Origin: Kribbella monticola
Lineage (GTDB): Bacteria; Actinomycetota; Actinomycetes; Propionibacteriales; Kribbellaceae
DNA: 64,000 nt
Reading direction: 5' to 3'
NCBI RefSeq assembly: GCF_003261635.1
Contig: NZ_QFXK01000010.1
Span: forward strand, 62,001 to 126,000
Shown here: positions 52,221 to 60,128 of the stretch, one piece after another
How the letters are laid out: every line of letters begins with the position of its first letter
How positions within the stretch are numbered: the first letter of the stretch is position 1
The notes under the pieces: generated by a model
Told to the model about the DNA's origin: nothing
The model's database searches: none
The model's input: the letters and a program-made list of their open reading frames with translations, nothing else
Made by a program: the position numbers and the translations under genes

Positions 52221-52876
52221 CGCGACCGCCTTTCGGCAGTCGGCGAGCCGGCCCGCAGTACGGATGCCTCGTCGAGCAGACCGGCTGCCTCGGCGACGCG
52301 GGCGATCTTGCCTCTGCCGTGGACACCGAGCTTGCGCAGGATCTGCTGCACGTGGGTGCGAATCGTGTGCCGGCTCACGCCGAGCTCGTCCGCCATCAGC
52401 TGGGTGGACCGTCCTTGTACGACCAGCCGCAGTACTTCGAGTTCGCGGCTGGTCAGGGCGTCGACCACCCCGTGGTCCGGTCGCCGCTCGGGCGGTTGCC
52501 AGCCCTCGGACACCTGCTCGCCGGCCGCGACCCGTTCGATCGCCGACGTCAGCACCGCGAAGGGGCAGGCCTTGTTGACGACACCTCGGAAGAGCCCTCG
52601 TTGGTAGGCCTCCCAGACACCGTCCTGGCACGCGTCGGTCAGCAGCACGACGGCCGGCCGGGGATCGAGGGTGGCCAGTCGCTCGGCGACCTGGACCGCG
52701 GACGGTCGGGCGGTCACGATGTCGAGGACACAGACTTCGATCCGGGCCTCGGCGGCGGAACTCAGCAGTACCGCCGGTTCATGGGTGGTCAGTACGGTCA
52801 GGTGGCCTTGCTGGTCGAGCGCGGTGGCGAGGACCGACGCGAACAACTCCTGCTCGTCGCAAACGGCGAGCCTCAT
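52217..52876 (-). CDS. LuxR-family response regulator
   Basis: The 219-aa protein has a receiver with acidic pocket CDEQ, phospho-Asp in VCVLDIVTA, LLTDACQ and Lys in VVNKACPF, followed by a LuxR HTH (LTSRELEVLRLVVQGRSTQLMADELGVSRHTIRTHVQQILRKLG). The receiver is more divergent than that of its downstream partner. It overlaps both neighbours by 4 bases, so all three proteins are made together. Confidence 0.9.
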   Translation of the reverse strand: MRLAVCDEQELFASVLATALDQQGHLTVLTTHEPAVLLSSAAEARIEVCVLDIVTARPSAVQVAERLATLDPRPAVVLLTDACQDGVWEAYQRGLFRGVVNKACPFAVLTSAIERVAAGEQVSEGWQPPERRPDHGVVDALTSRELEVLRLVVQGRSTQLMADELGVSRHTIRTHVQQILRKLGVHGRGKIARVAEAAGLLDEASVLRAGSPTAERRSR

Positions 52877-53514
52877 GCCGGCCGGACCGGATGCCGTAGC
52901 GCCGGGACGCAGAGCCGGACCGTGGTACCGACCCCTGGTCCGCTGGAGATCTCCACCCGGCCGCGGCAGGCGCGCACGGCCGCGGCGACGACCTGCAGGC
53001 CGTGTCCGGTGCCGGACTGGATGCCGCCGAAACCGGCGCCGTCGTCGACCACCTCGACCTTCGCCTCATCGGCGTCCAGGCCGACGCTGACGACGACCGT
53101 CCCGCTCGGGCCCGCGGCGCGGCAGGCGTTGTCCAGCATGTTGCCGACCGCCCGCCGCAGCAGCGCCTGCTCGCCGTCGACGAGGACGTGCTTGGAGCGG
53201 GTGACGGTGATCCGGCCCCGATGGGTCAGCCGGACGACGTCCGCGCACTCGGTGGCGAGCCGCGAAAGGTTGACCGCGCCGGTGCCCTGGCCGCGGTCGA
53301 ACTCGGCGGCCAGCAACTCGGCGATCGCGGTGAACTGCTGGTGGATCAAGGTCATCCGGGTCTGCCCGGCTTCTTGCCCGGCTCTCGGCTCGGACAACAG
53401 CAGACCCGCGGCGACGTACTGCCGCAGGTCGTGACACAGCCTCATCGTCTGGTCCGGACCGCCGGTCGGAGAACTTTGGCCGACCAACGGTTCCGGCGCA
53501 CTGACAGCACTCAT
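52873..53514 (-). CDS. Soluble sensor histidine kinase, small
   Basis: This 213-aa kinase has no TM or recognisable sensor domain. The likely phospho-His is in LCHDLRQYVAAGLLL. The ATPase domain has the N box (AVGNMLDNACRAAG), G1 (VDDGAGFGG) and G2 (GTGHGLQVV). Its input is unknown and may come by protein contact. It encodes the partner of the two LuxR regulators. The upstream DNA holds the 11-bp-spaced GTCATC repeats. Confidence 0.85.
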   Translation of the reverse strand: MSAVSAPEPLVGQSSPTGGPDQTMRLCHDLRQYVAAGLLLSEPRAGQEAGQTRMTLIHQQFTAIAELLAAEFDRGQGTGAVNLSRLATECADVVRLTHRGRITVTRSKHVLVDGEQALLRRAVGNMLDNACRAAGPSGTVVVSVGLDADEAKVEVVDDGAGFGGIQSGTGHGLQVVAAAVRACRGRVEISSGPGVGTTVRLCVPALRHPVRPA

Positions 53515-53520
53515 CTGTGA

Positions 53521-53530
53521 CCCCCCTCAG
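53521..53530 (-). promoter_or_regulatory. CTGAGGGGGG ribosome-binding element, copy 2
   Basis: It ends 6 bases before the ATG of the small histidine kinase and is identical to copies 1 and 3. Confidence 0.5.
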
Positions 53531-53706
53531 AGTCATCACCGAGCGAACCGCTGCCCCCGCGGTTCCGTGCTGCCTCAAGCTCATGATCTCGGCTACTGAC
53601 GGTCACGCCGCCGTGCCGTTTCGACGAGCCCCCCAAGGACGCACGTCTCGGTCCCAGGGCTCCAGTACAGGCGTTCGCCCGCCTGAACGGGGCCGTTCTA
53701 CGGTTC

Positions 53707-53750
53707 CGTCATCGGGTGGTCATCTTTTCGTCATCTACCGTTCACCCGCT
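53707..53750 (+). promoter_or_regulatory. Direct repeats at 11-bp spacing (PHO-box-like regulator site)
   Basis: GTCATC occurs at 53708, 53719 and 53730, exactly 11 bases apart, and a fourth, weaker unit TTCACC starts at 53741, again 11 bases on. Direct 11-bp repeats are the binding pattern of OmpR/PhoP-family regulators, and GTTCACC is the PHO-box unit in Streptomyces. The site is about 195-235 bases upstream of the kinase start (minus strand). The OmpR-type regulator at 56419-57084 or a global PhoP are the candidate binders. Confidence 0.6.
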
Positions 53751-53785
53751 CCGTACGGTAAGAATCTCACGGACGGTGACTGCGA

Positions 53786-55117
53786 TCAGCCCCGGAATTC
53801 GTACGCCCCGAGGTCGTCGTAGCGGCGGAGGCCCTCGGCGAAGGTGTTCGCCGTCGCGGGATCGTCGTACCGCGCAGCGCCTGCGAAGTCGGTCGCCTGC
53901 GCACCGGAGGTGCCCGAGTCGGCGCGGTCGATCGCGGCCGAACCGGCGCGCAACCGCAGGTTCCAGGTGCCGGCGGACAGGAACCGGGGATCGGCCTGCA
54001 CGCCGTGAGCTTCCTGATGAGTGGCTGCCTGCATCGCCGCGAGCGACGTGTACGTCGAGGTGAAGGCGTAGAGCTTCCCGGTCGTGGTCAGCCAGACCAG
54101 GTTGTGGTCGACGACGGTGCTGGCCGGCGCCGAGTCCCAGATGCCGATGTTGCCCGCCCGCCGGGCGCAGGAGATGCCCCGGTAGGCCGGGTAGACGGCA
54201 TTGTCGACGGCGATGTTGTTCACCACGTGGTAGCTCCCCGACGTACCCTCCACGTTGATGCCGGTGGTGCAGTTGCGGTAGACGGTGTTCGAGATGATCC
54301 GGCCGCCGGTGACGTTGAGGTTGTCGATGCCGTGGTCGCCGTTGTTGTAGCTGACGTTCAGCGCCGCCAGGTTGTTGTTGCCGCCGGAATAGAACTGGAT
54401 CCCGGAGTCCTCGTTGTCATGGGTGACGTTACGGAGTACGGCGTTGCCCGGGCTGATCACGTCGATGCCGTTGGCGTTGCGCTGGAAGCCGTCGGCGTTG
54501 AAACTCGCGGTGTTGCCGGACACGGTGATCCCCGTCGCGCCGGCAGTGAGCAAGATGCCGGTGCCGTTGTTGTTGTGCACGTAGTTGCCGCTGACGACCG
54601 AGGAGGTGGCGCCGCGGATGCTGATCCCTGGTGCCGTCCTGCTCTGGGCCGGGCGACCCGCGCCCGTGACGGTGTTGCCGGTGACGGTGAGATGACTGCC
54701 CTTCGACACATAGATGCCGTCGGCAACGGTTCCGGCGAAGGTCAGCCCGGAGACGGTGACATAGCTGAGAGCGGTCAGGTTCGCGCCGTAGTACCTCGAG
54801 CCGACGATGGTCGGGCTGCGTCCCGGCCAGCGGGCGATCGTGATCGGTGCGGACGCCGTCCCGGAGACGATGGGCTTGATGGTCTCGGCATAGCTGCCGT
54901 TGCCGATGTAGAGGGTGCGACCCGCGGCGAGGTTGCTCACACCCCTGCCGATCGTGCAGTACGGCGTGGTGCTGGTGCCTGGCCCGGAGTCCGAGCACGA
55001 AGTCGTCCGGTCGACGTACAGGGTGGTGGTTGTGGCTGCCGCCTGGGTGGGGATCACCAGCAGGACAGCCGGCACCAGCGCCATCGCGCACGGTCCCAGC
55101 GTCCTGGTCGGTCTCAT
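53786..55117 (-). CDS. Secreted right-handed beta-helix protein
   Basis: The 443-aa exported protein has a signal ending near IPTQAAA. The body repeats the first-module pattern of the large beta-helix protein in the exopolysaccharide operon: cap PYCTIGRGVSNLAAGRTLYIGNGSYAETI, then Asn-rich rungs (NYVHNNNGTGILLTAGATGITVSGN, TVYRNCTTGINVEG) and the end segment HQEAHGVQADPRFLSAGTWNLRL. It has no PKD domains. It likely binds or modifies the same polymer. Its own promoter carries a palindrome at 55147. Confidence 0.87.
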   Translation of the reverse strand: MRPTRTLGPCAMALVPAVLLVIPTQAAATTTTLYVDRTTSCSDSGPGTSTTPYCTIGRGVSNLAAGRTLYIGNGSYAETIKPIVSGTASAPITIARWPGRSPTIVGSRYYGANLTALSYVTVSGLTFAGTVADGIYVSKGSHLTVTGNTVTGAGRPAQSRTAPGISIRGATSSVVSGNYVHNNNGTGILLTAGATGITVSGNTASFNADGFQRNANGIDVISPGNAVLRNVTHDNEDSGIQFYSGGNNNLAALNVSYNNGDHGIDNLNVTGGRIISNTVYRNCTTGINVEGTSGSYHVVNNIAVDNAVYPAYRGISCARRAGNIGIWDSAPASTVVDHNLVWLTTTGKLYAFTSTYTSLAAMQAATHQEAHGVQADPRFLSAGTWNLRLRAGSAAIDRADSGTSGAQATDFAGAARYDDPATANTFAEGLRRYDDLGAYEFRG

Positions 55118-55139
55118 GTATCCAAGGTAGGAAGCGGCG

Positions 55140-55169
55140 AGAATAGTTGCATCATGCAAACGACGTAAA
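55140..55169 (-). promoter_or_regulatory. Promoter with embedded palindromic operator
   Basis: On the minus strand, TTTACG (55164-55169) and TATTCT (55140-55145) are 18 bases apart. The spacer contains TTGCAT-C-ATGCAA (55147-55159), a perfect 13-base palindrome. A protein bound there would block RNA polymerase, so the second beta-helix gene is probably repressed in some condition. The start codon is about 23 bases from the -10. Confidence 0.55.
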
Positions 55170-55361
55170 CGGTCGGTGTCCACTGGTGGAGAGCGACCTG
55201 CGTACGCCGGCCAAGGGTGCCGGTGGCGGGCCGCGGCTTGGGGGAAGCCGGTGAGCCGGCGGCGGCACGACGTTGAGGCGAACGGGGGATGTGCCGTCCC
55301 AGCGTGTCGACGTACGCAGTCCTCATCAGGCTGCGCGCCGAGAGGCCGTCGAGGCAAGAAA

Positions 55362-55379
55362 GATGACAGGCTTGTCATC
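55362..55379 (-). terminator. Intrinsic terminator of the kinase/OmpR operon
   Basis: GATGACA (55362-55368) and TGTCATC (55373-55379) form a perfect 7-bp stem with a 4-base loop, 6 bases past the kinase stop. On the minus strand TTTCTT follows, a rare U-rich tail for this genome. Confidence 0.7.
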
Positions 55380-55385
55380 GAGCGG

Positions 55386-56447
55386 TCAACGCGGCAGCGT
55401 GAGCTCGAACACCGCGCCGCCCAGCGGATGGTTGGCGGCCGTGAGTGAACCACCGTGCGCGATGGCGGTCGCCCTGGCCATCGGCAGGCCCAGACCACTG
55501 CCCATCGGCCCGTTGGGTGGCATCCGGTGCCAGAACCGGTCGAAGACCTTGTCCAGGTCGTCGGCCGCGATTCCCGGACCGGAGTCCGCGACCGTGACGA
55601 CACAGGTCCTCTCCAGCGACTGGCAGCCGAGCGTGATGGTGTCGCCGTCGGACGTGAAGCGCACCGCGTTCTCGATCAGCGCGTCGATGGCCAGGGTGAT
55701 CCACTCCGGATCCAGCGCGACGGTGCTGGTCGGCTCGTTGCGGAGCTGCCATCGCCGGTCGGCGCTCGCCGACCAGTTGGTGCCGAGACTTTCGACGAGT
55801 TCGGACAGGTCGGTCGGTTGGCGTCTCAGTCCCCCGCCCGAGTCCAGCCGGGCCAGCGCGAGCAAGCGGTTCGACAACGCCGACATCCGGTCCAGCTGGT
55901 TCAGCGCCACGGCGACATTCTGCTTGGCGCCGTCCGTGAGCGCGCTGCCGGCAGCGAGCTCCAGATGACCCCGGGCAACCGTCACCGGCGTCCTGATCGC
56001 ATGCGAGGTGTCCCGGAAGAACTCTCGTTCGCGCTCCACCCCGGCCAGTTGCCGCGCGGCCATCTCCTCGACCTGGCGCAGTGCGGTCGCCCGGCGCTGC
56101 GCATGCCAGACCATGACGCCGACCACCATCGGCAGCAACGGGACCTCGGCCAGTTCGGCCCGCGCGAGCAGGCCCTCCTCGGCGTGGGTCCACATCAGCC
56201 ACCCGCTCGGCAAGGTCATCGCGACGAGCAGCACCGCGGTCGGCAGGACCGGCCAGACGCGGAAGCCGTAAGCCACGGCGACGGCCAGGAACATGATGTG
56301 GAACGGCGCCGCCTCGTGGCCCGGCAGCGCCACCATCAGGCCCATCATCGCCAGCACGAAGACGACGAGGCAGGCGTCGACGGCCGGACCGGCCCAGGGG
56401 CGTCGTACGGTCCGCAACTCAGGCGCTCTGGAGTTGGTAACCGACAT
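55386..56447 (-). CDS. Membrane sensor histidine kinase
   Basis: The 353-aa kinase has an N-terminal part with about four TM segments (DACLVVFVLAMMGLMVALPG, FHIMFLAVAVAYGFRVW, LPTAVLLVAMTLPSGWLMW, LLPMVVGVMVW), HisKA with FFRDTSHAIRTPVTVARGHLEL (SHAIRTP instead of the common SHELRTP), then the ATPase domain with ALIENAVRFTSDG, DSGPGIA and GSGLGLPMARA. The signal is probably sensed in or at the membrane. It overlaps its regulator gene by 29 bases. Confidence 0.9.
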   Translation of the reverse strand: MSVTNSRAPELRTVRRPWAGPAVDACLVVFVLAMMGLMVALPGHEAAPFHIMFLAVAVAYGFRVWPVLPTAVLLVAMTLPSGWLMWTHAEEGLLARAELAEVPLLPMVVGVMVWHAQRRATALRQVEEMAARQLAGVEREREFFRDTSHAIRTPVTVARGHLELAAGSALTDGAKQNVAVALNQLDRMSALSNRLLALARLDSGGGLRRQPTDLSELVESLGTNWSASADRRWQLRNEPTSTVALDPEWITLAIDALIENAVRFTSDGDTITLGCQSLERTCVVTVADSGPGIAADDLDKVFDRFWHRMPPNGPMGSGLGLPMARATAIAHGGSLTAANHPLGGAVFELTLPR

Positions 56448-57084
56448 TGCGCACGGTCAGGATGAGGTCGGGCCGCACCTTGGCCCGCAACCTGCCGATA
56501 CAGACGTCGACCACGTTGGTCGCCGGATCGAAGTCGTAGCCCCAGACCTCGGAGAGCAGTTCCTGCCGCGAGCAGACCGCACCCGGGTTGCGCATCAGGT
56601 GCAGGAGCAGCAGGAACTCCCGCTGCGACAACACCGTCGGTTTGCCGTCCACCACCAGCCGCCGCGCCTGCAGGTCCAGCACGATGTCGCCGACCTGGAG
56701 GATCTCTCGCCGCTTTGACGAGGAGGTCTCCTGCAGCCGGTTGCGCACCCGGGCGATCAGTTCCCGGACCGCGAACGGCTTGGCCAGGAAGTCGACCGCG
56801 CCCAGTTCGAGACAGGAGATCCGCAGCTGGACGTCCGGGCTGGCTGACAGGATCAGCACCCGCAGGCGCGGGTCCTGTGCCATCAGGGCGGACAGCACGG
56901 CCTCGCCGTGGACGCCCGGCATCACCAGGTCGAGCACGATCAGATCAGGGCGCTCGGTCAGCGCCAGCCGGATGCCGTCGTGCCCGTTCGTGGCCGTGAG
57001 GACCTGGTAGGCCTCGGTCTCCAACGCTCCCCGGACGAATCGGACCAGGTCCGGTTCATCGTCGATCACCAAAATCTTGGTCAT
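56419..57084 (-). CDS. OmpR-family response regulator
   Basis: The 221-aa protein has a receiver (ILVIDDEPDLVRFV, phospho-Asp in DLIVLDLVMPGVHG, Ser in LILSASPD, Lys in FLAKPF) and a winged-helix DNA-binding domain (LVVDGKPTVLSQREFLLLLHLMRNPGAVCSRQELLSEVWGYDF, VDVCIGRLRAKV). ATG 57084 with GAGGGGGG upstream; the longer frame is not needed. OmpR regulators bind direct repeats, and the 11-bp repeats at 53707-53750 are the closest candidate site. Confidence 0.93.
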   Translation of the reverse strand: MTKILVIDDEPDLVRFVRGALETEAYQVLTATNGHDGIRLALTERPDLIVLDLVMPGVHGEAVLSALMAQDPRLRVLILSASPDVQLRISCLELGAVDFLAKPFAVRELIARVRNRLQETSSSKRREILQVGDIVLDLQARRLVVDGKPTVLSQREFLLLLHLMRNPGAVCSRQELLSEVWGYDFDPATNVVDVCIGRLRAKVRPDLILTVRNVGYQLQSA

Positions 57085-57088
57085 CTCG

Positions 57089-57098
57089 CCCCCCTCAG
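57089..57098 (-). promoter_or_regulatory. CTGAGGGGGG ribosome-binding element, copy 3
   Basis: It ends 4 bases before the ATG of the OmpR-type regulator and is identical to copies 1 and 2. Confidence 0.5.
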
Positions 57099-57271
57099 GA
57101 TGATGACCTACTGGTACAGCTCCGCCGCCCATTGTGATCAGGACTAGGCCGCCTGCGATAGGGCCAGAAGGCCGTGAACGGATGGAGATTCACTAACGTC
57201 TGCCGACCCGGTGACGAATACTGACACAGAGCGATCTGCCGACCACCCGGTGTCGGTTTCGACGGCGTACC

Positions 57272-58294
57272 TCAGCTGGGACCCGCAGCCGGCCCGTCGT
57301 CGGGTGGGGCCTCTTCGGCGGGTGGTTCGAAGGTGACCGCGATGGTTTCGGTGGACTTGTGGCGCTGCGCCTGGGCGTACATCGCGTAGGCGCGGTGGTC
57401 GGCCGGGGTCAGGTCGGTGGCCGAGTCGGTGAACAGGGCCAGCAGCGAGCGCGGGTACAGGTGGTGCGCGATCACCGAGTTGAGTTCCGCGCCGATGACG
57501 GCGATGACCGAGGCGGCGTAGATCAGCCCGATCAGTCCCAGCGTCAGTGCGAACACGGCGTTCACCTCGCTGGTCTTGGCCAGTACGTCGTTGACGTAGA
57601 CGCCGCCCAATCGCTCGAGCAGATGCCAGCCGAGAGCGGTGAACAGCGCACCCGGGACGATCTTGCGAAAAGCCGGCCGTGGCCTGCGCCCCGGCCGTAG
57701 GCACAGCGTCAGCATGGCGGTGAGCACCAGGACCGAACCGATCGAAACGAGCCAGCCCATGCTGTTGGCCACCCCGCTGGACAGCGAGACCTGGCTGCCG
57801 ACCAGGACGGTCAGGGTGGCGAAGCTGAGCACGGTGAGACCGGCGAGCGAGAGCAGAGCCCCCGAGCGCAGGCGCCCCCGGAACGGATCGGGACGGCCGT
57901 TGCGCGGAACGCCCCAGGTGACGTTGACCGCGTTCTGCACCGCCTGGCCGAGCCCGATCACGCCGTACACGGCGGCGAGTGTGCCGACGATGACAGCCGG
58001 AGTGCTGCCCTGCAGACCCTGCGGAGTCGCCAACTGGGTGCCGACGATCGGGAACTCCTTGAGCGCCGACTGCAGGACAGCCCTCTGCAGGTCCTTGTTG
58101 CCCTGCAGGACGAAGCCGAGAACCGACGACGAGATCAGCAGCATCGGGAAGATCGCGGCGAAGGCGTAGTACGTGACGATCACCGCGAGGTAGCTGCCCT
58201 GGTCGTCGAAGAACTTGTACACCACGGCGAGCGGGAACCCGAGCCGCCGATGCCGCCGCTGGGCCGCGTCCAACCGGCGTCCTAAGGTGCTCAC
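57272..58294 (-). CDS. YihY/BrkB family membrane protein
   Basis: The 340-aa integral membrane protein has about six TM segments and the YihY/BrkB pattern: YKFFDDQGSYLAVIVTYYAFAAIFPMLLISSSVLGFV near the start, VYGVIGLGQAVQNAVNVTWGVPRNGRP in the middle and GLIYAASVIAVIGAELNSVIAHHL near the end. The C-terminal tail is Pro/Glu/Asp-rich. The family's role is unclear (it was once annotated as RNase BN in error). It is monocistronic in appearance: 47 bases from the ABC genes and 187 from the regulator. Confidence 0.9.
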   Translation of the reverse strand: MSTLGRRLDAAQRRHRRLGFPLAVVYKFFDDQGSYLAVIVTYYAFAAIFPMLLISSSVLGFVLQGNKDLQRAVLQSALKEFPIVGTQLATPQGLQGSTPAVIVGTLAAVYGVIGLGQAVQNAVNVTWGVPRNGRPDPFRGRLRSGALLSLAGLTVLSFATLTVLVGSQVSLSSGVANSMGWLVSIGSVLVLTAMLTLCLRPGRRPRPAFRKIVPGALFTALGWHLLERLGGVYVNDVLAKTSEVNAVFALTLGLIGLIYAASVIAVIGAELNSVIAHHLYPRSLLALFTDSATDLTPADHRAYAMYAQAQRHKSTETIAVTFEPPAEEAPPDDGPAAGPS

Positions 58295-58341
58295 GCCCCA
58301 ACCGTACGGTCCACGTCACCCGGACCGGTACCGCGACGCGG

Positions 58342-59187
58342 TCAACCGAGCGGTTGCTGCCCGCCACCTTCCCTGGCGGCCAGGGTCGGCTGGCGATGCC
58401 TGGCCAGCCGGCGTTCGGGAGCGGGGGCGGCATCGGCGAGCAATTGGGTGTACTCGTGCTGGGGGTTGAGGATCACCTCGTCGGCCGGCCCGTGCTCGAC
58501 GACGGAGCCTTGGTACAGCACCATGATCTCGTCGCTGAAGTGCCGGGCCGTCGCGAGGTCGTGGGTGATGTAGAGGACCCCGAGGTTCTCCTCGCGCTGC
58601 AGGGTCGCGAGCAGGTTGAGTACGCCGAGCCGGATCGACACGTCGAGCATCGACACCGGTTCGTCGGCGACCAGGATCGCCGGCTCCGGCGCCAGCGCGC
58701 GGGCGATCGCCACCCGCTGCCGCTGACCACCTGACAGCTCGTGCGGTTTCCGGTCGGCGAAATCGGGGTCCAGCCGGACGCGGCGCAACAGGTCCAGCAC
58801 CCGTTCGGCGACCTGCCGGCGCGAGAAGGCGGGGTGGTGCAGCCGGACCGGACGGGCGAGGTGATGGCCGATGGTGTGGTACGGATTGAGCGACCCGAAC
58901 GGATCCTGGAACACCATCTGCACGGCCTTGCGATAAGCCGCGGCACGCGCCCCGCGGTACGGCATGGGTTCGCCGTCGACCAGGATCTCGCCCGAGCTGG
59001 GCCGCTCGAGTTGCATCAAAAGCTTCGCGATCGTCGACTTCCCCGAGCCGGACTGACCGACCAGGGCGACCGTGCGCCCGGGCTCCAGGGTGAAGCTCAC
59101 CTCGTCGACCGCGCGCAGCCGCGTACTGCGCAGCCCGTTGCGCAGCCGGTAGTCCTTGACCACGTCGCGCATCTCCAGCACGGTCAT
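58342..59187 (-). CDS. ABC transporter ATP-binding protein, DppF/OppF type
   Basis: The 281-aa ATPase has Walker A GQSGSGKST, signature LSGGQRQRVAIARALA, Walker B AILVADEPVS, H-loop ITHDLATARH and the oligopeptide-type C-terminal NPQHEYTQLLADAAP. It is one of two ATPases of the importer. Its start overlaps the other ATPase stop by 4 bases. Confidence 0.95.
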   Translation of the reverse strand: MTVLEMRDVVKDYRLRNGLRSTRLRAVDEVSFTLEPGRTVALVGQSGSGKSTIAKLLMQLERPSSGEILVDGEPMPYRGARAAAYRKAVQMVFQDPFGSLNPYHTIGHHLARPVRLHHPAFSRRQVAERVLDLLRRVRLDPDFADRKPHELSGGQRQRVAIARALAPEPAILVADEPVSMLDVSIRLGVLNLLATLQREENLGVLYITHDLATARHFSDEIMVLYQGSVVEHGPADEVILNPQHEYTQLLADAAPAPERRLARHRQPTLAAREGGGQQPLG

Positions 59188-60128
59188 CGTGCCTCACCTG
59201 CCTTCTCGATCAGGACATCCTCGGCCGCCGCGGCCTCGACGGTCTGTTCGGTCTCCTCCAGCGCGATGTCGCCGGTGAGGACGCCGCTGCGGATGAAGTC
59301 GCCGCGCTCGCCGGTCAGGCTGGGGAACGACGACAAAAGCCTTCTGGTGTAGGGATGCTGAGGGTTCGTGTAGAGCGTCAGCGCGTCGTCCAGCTCGATG
59401 ATCAGGCCGGCCCGCATGACCGCGATCCGGTCACTGATCTCGAGGAGCAGGGGAAGGTCATGGGTGATGAAGACGACCGCAAAGCCGAGTTCCGACCGCA
59501 GCCGGGTGATCTCGAGCAGGATCTCGCGCTGCACGACCACGTCGAGTGCAGTGGTCGGCTCGTCCATGATCAGGACCTGCGGTTCGAGTGCGAGCGCCAT
59601 CGCGATCATGACGCGTTGCCGCATGCCGCCGGACAGTTCGTGCGGATAGGCGCGGAGCCGGGCACGGTCGACGCCGACGAGTTCGAGGAGTTCACCGCAG
59701 CGTCGGCGCCGCTCGGCCTTGTCCAGCTCCGGCCGGTGTGTGGTGAAGACGTCTTCGAGTTGCTCGGCGATCCGCAGTACCGGGTTGAGTGAGTTCATCG
59801 CGCCCTGGAAGACCATCGCGATCTTGTCCCAGCGGAAGGCCCGCAGGTCCTCACCGCTCAGGCTCGACAGATCGATGTCGTAGCCCTCGCGCGACGAGAA
59901 CACCACCCGTCCGCCGGTGATGAGGGCCGGCGGTTTCAGCAGCCGCGTGATTCCGTACGCGAGCGTGGACTTCCCGCACCCGCTTTCGCCTGCCAGGCCG
60001 AGGATCTCTCCGCGTCGCAGGGTCAGAGAGACCTCCCGTACTGCGTGCACGGTGGTCTCGGCGAGGTAGTCGATGCTCAGGTTCTCGATGCTGAGAACCG
60101 GGTGGTCCACCGTTTCGGCGGGCTTCAT
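59184..60128 (-). CDS. ABC transporter ATP-binding protein, DppD/OppD type
   Basis: The 314-aa ATPase has Walker A GESGCGKST, signature LSGGMRQRVMIAMALA, Walker B VLIMDEPTT, H-loop ITHDLPLLLE and NPQHPYTRRLLSSFPSL, the marker of the oligopeptide/dipeptide class. The C-terminal tail is acidic and shorter than in enzymes that carry an Fe-S cluster motif. ATG 60128 overlaps the permease stop. Confidence 0.95.
   Translation of the reverse strand: MKPAETVDHPVLSIENLSIDYLAETTVHAVREVSLTLRRGEILGLAGESGCGKSTLAYGITRLLKPPALITGGRVVFSSREGYDIDLSSLSGEDLRAFRWDKIAMVFQGAMNSLNPVLRIAEQLEDVFTTHRPELDKAERRRRCGELLELVGVDRARLRAYPHELSGGMRQRVMIAMALALEPQVLIMDEPTTALDVVVQREILLEITRLRSELGFAVVFITHDLPLLLEISDRIAVMRAGLIIELDDALTLYTNPQHPYTRRLLSSFPSLTGERGDFIRSGVLTGDIALEETEQTVEAAAAEDVLIEKAGEAR

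Noticed and set aside
53707..53750. Possible CRISPR-type repeat
   Set aside because: The repeated unit is only 6-7 bases with 5-base gaps, no cas genes are present, and the period fits a regulator site.
57272..58294. Ribonuclease BN annotation
   Set aside because: The YihY/BrkB membrane family was historically mislabelled as RNase BN; the sequence is a polytopic membrane protein without nuclease motifs.
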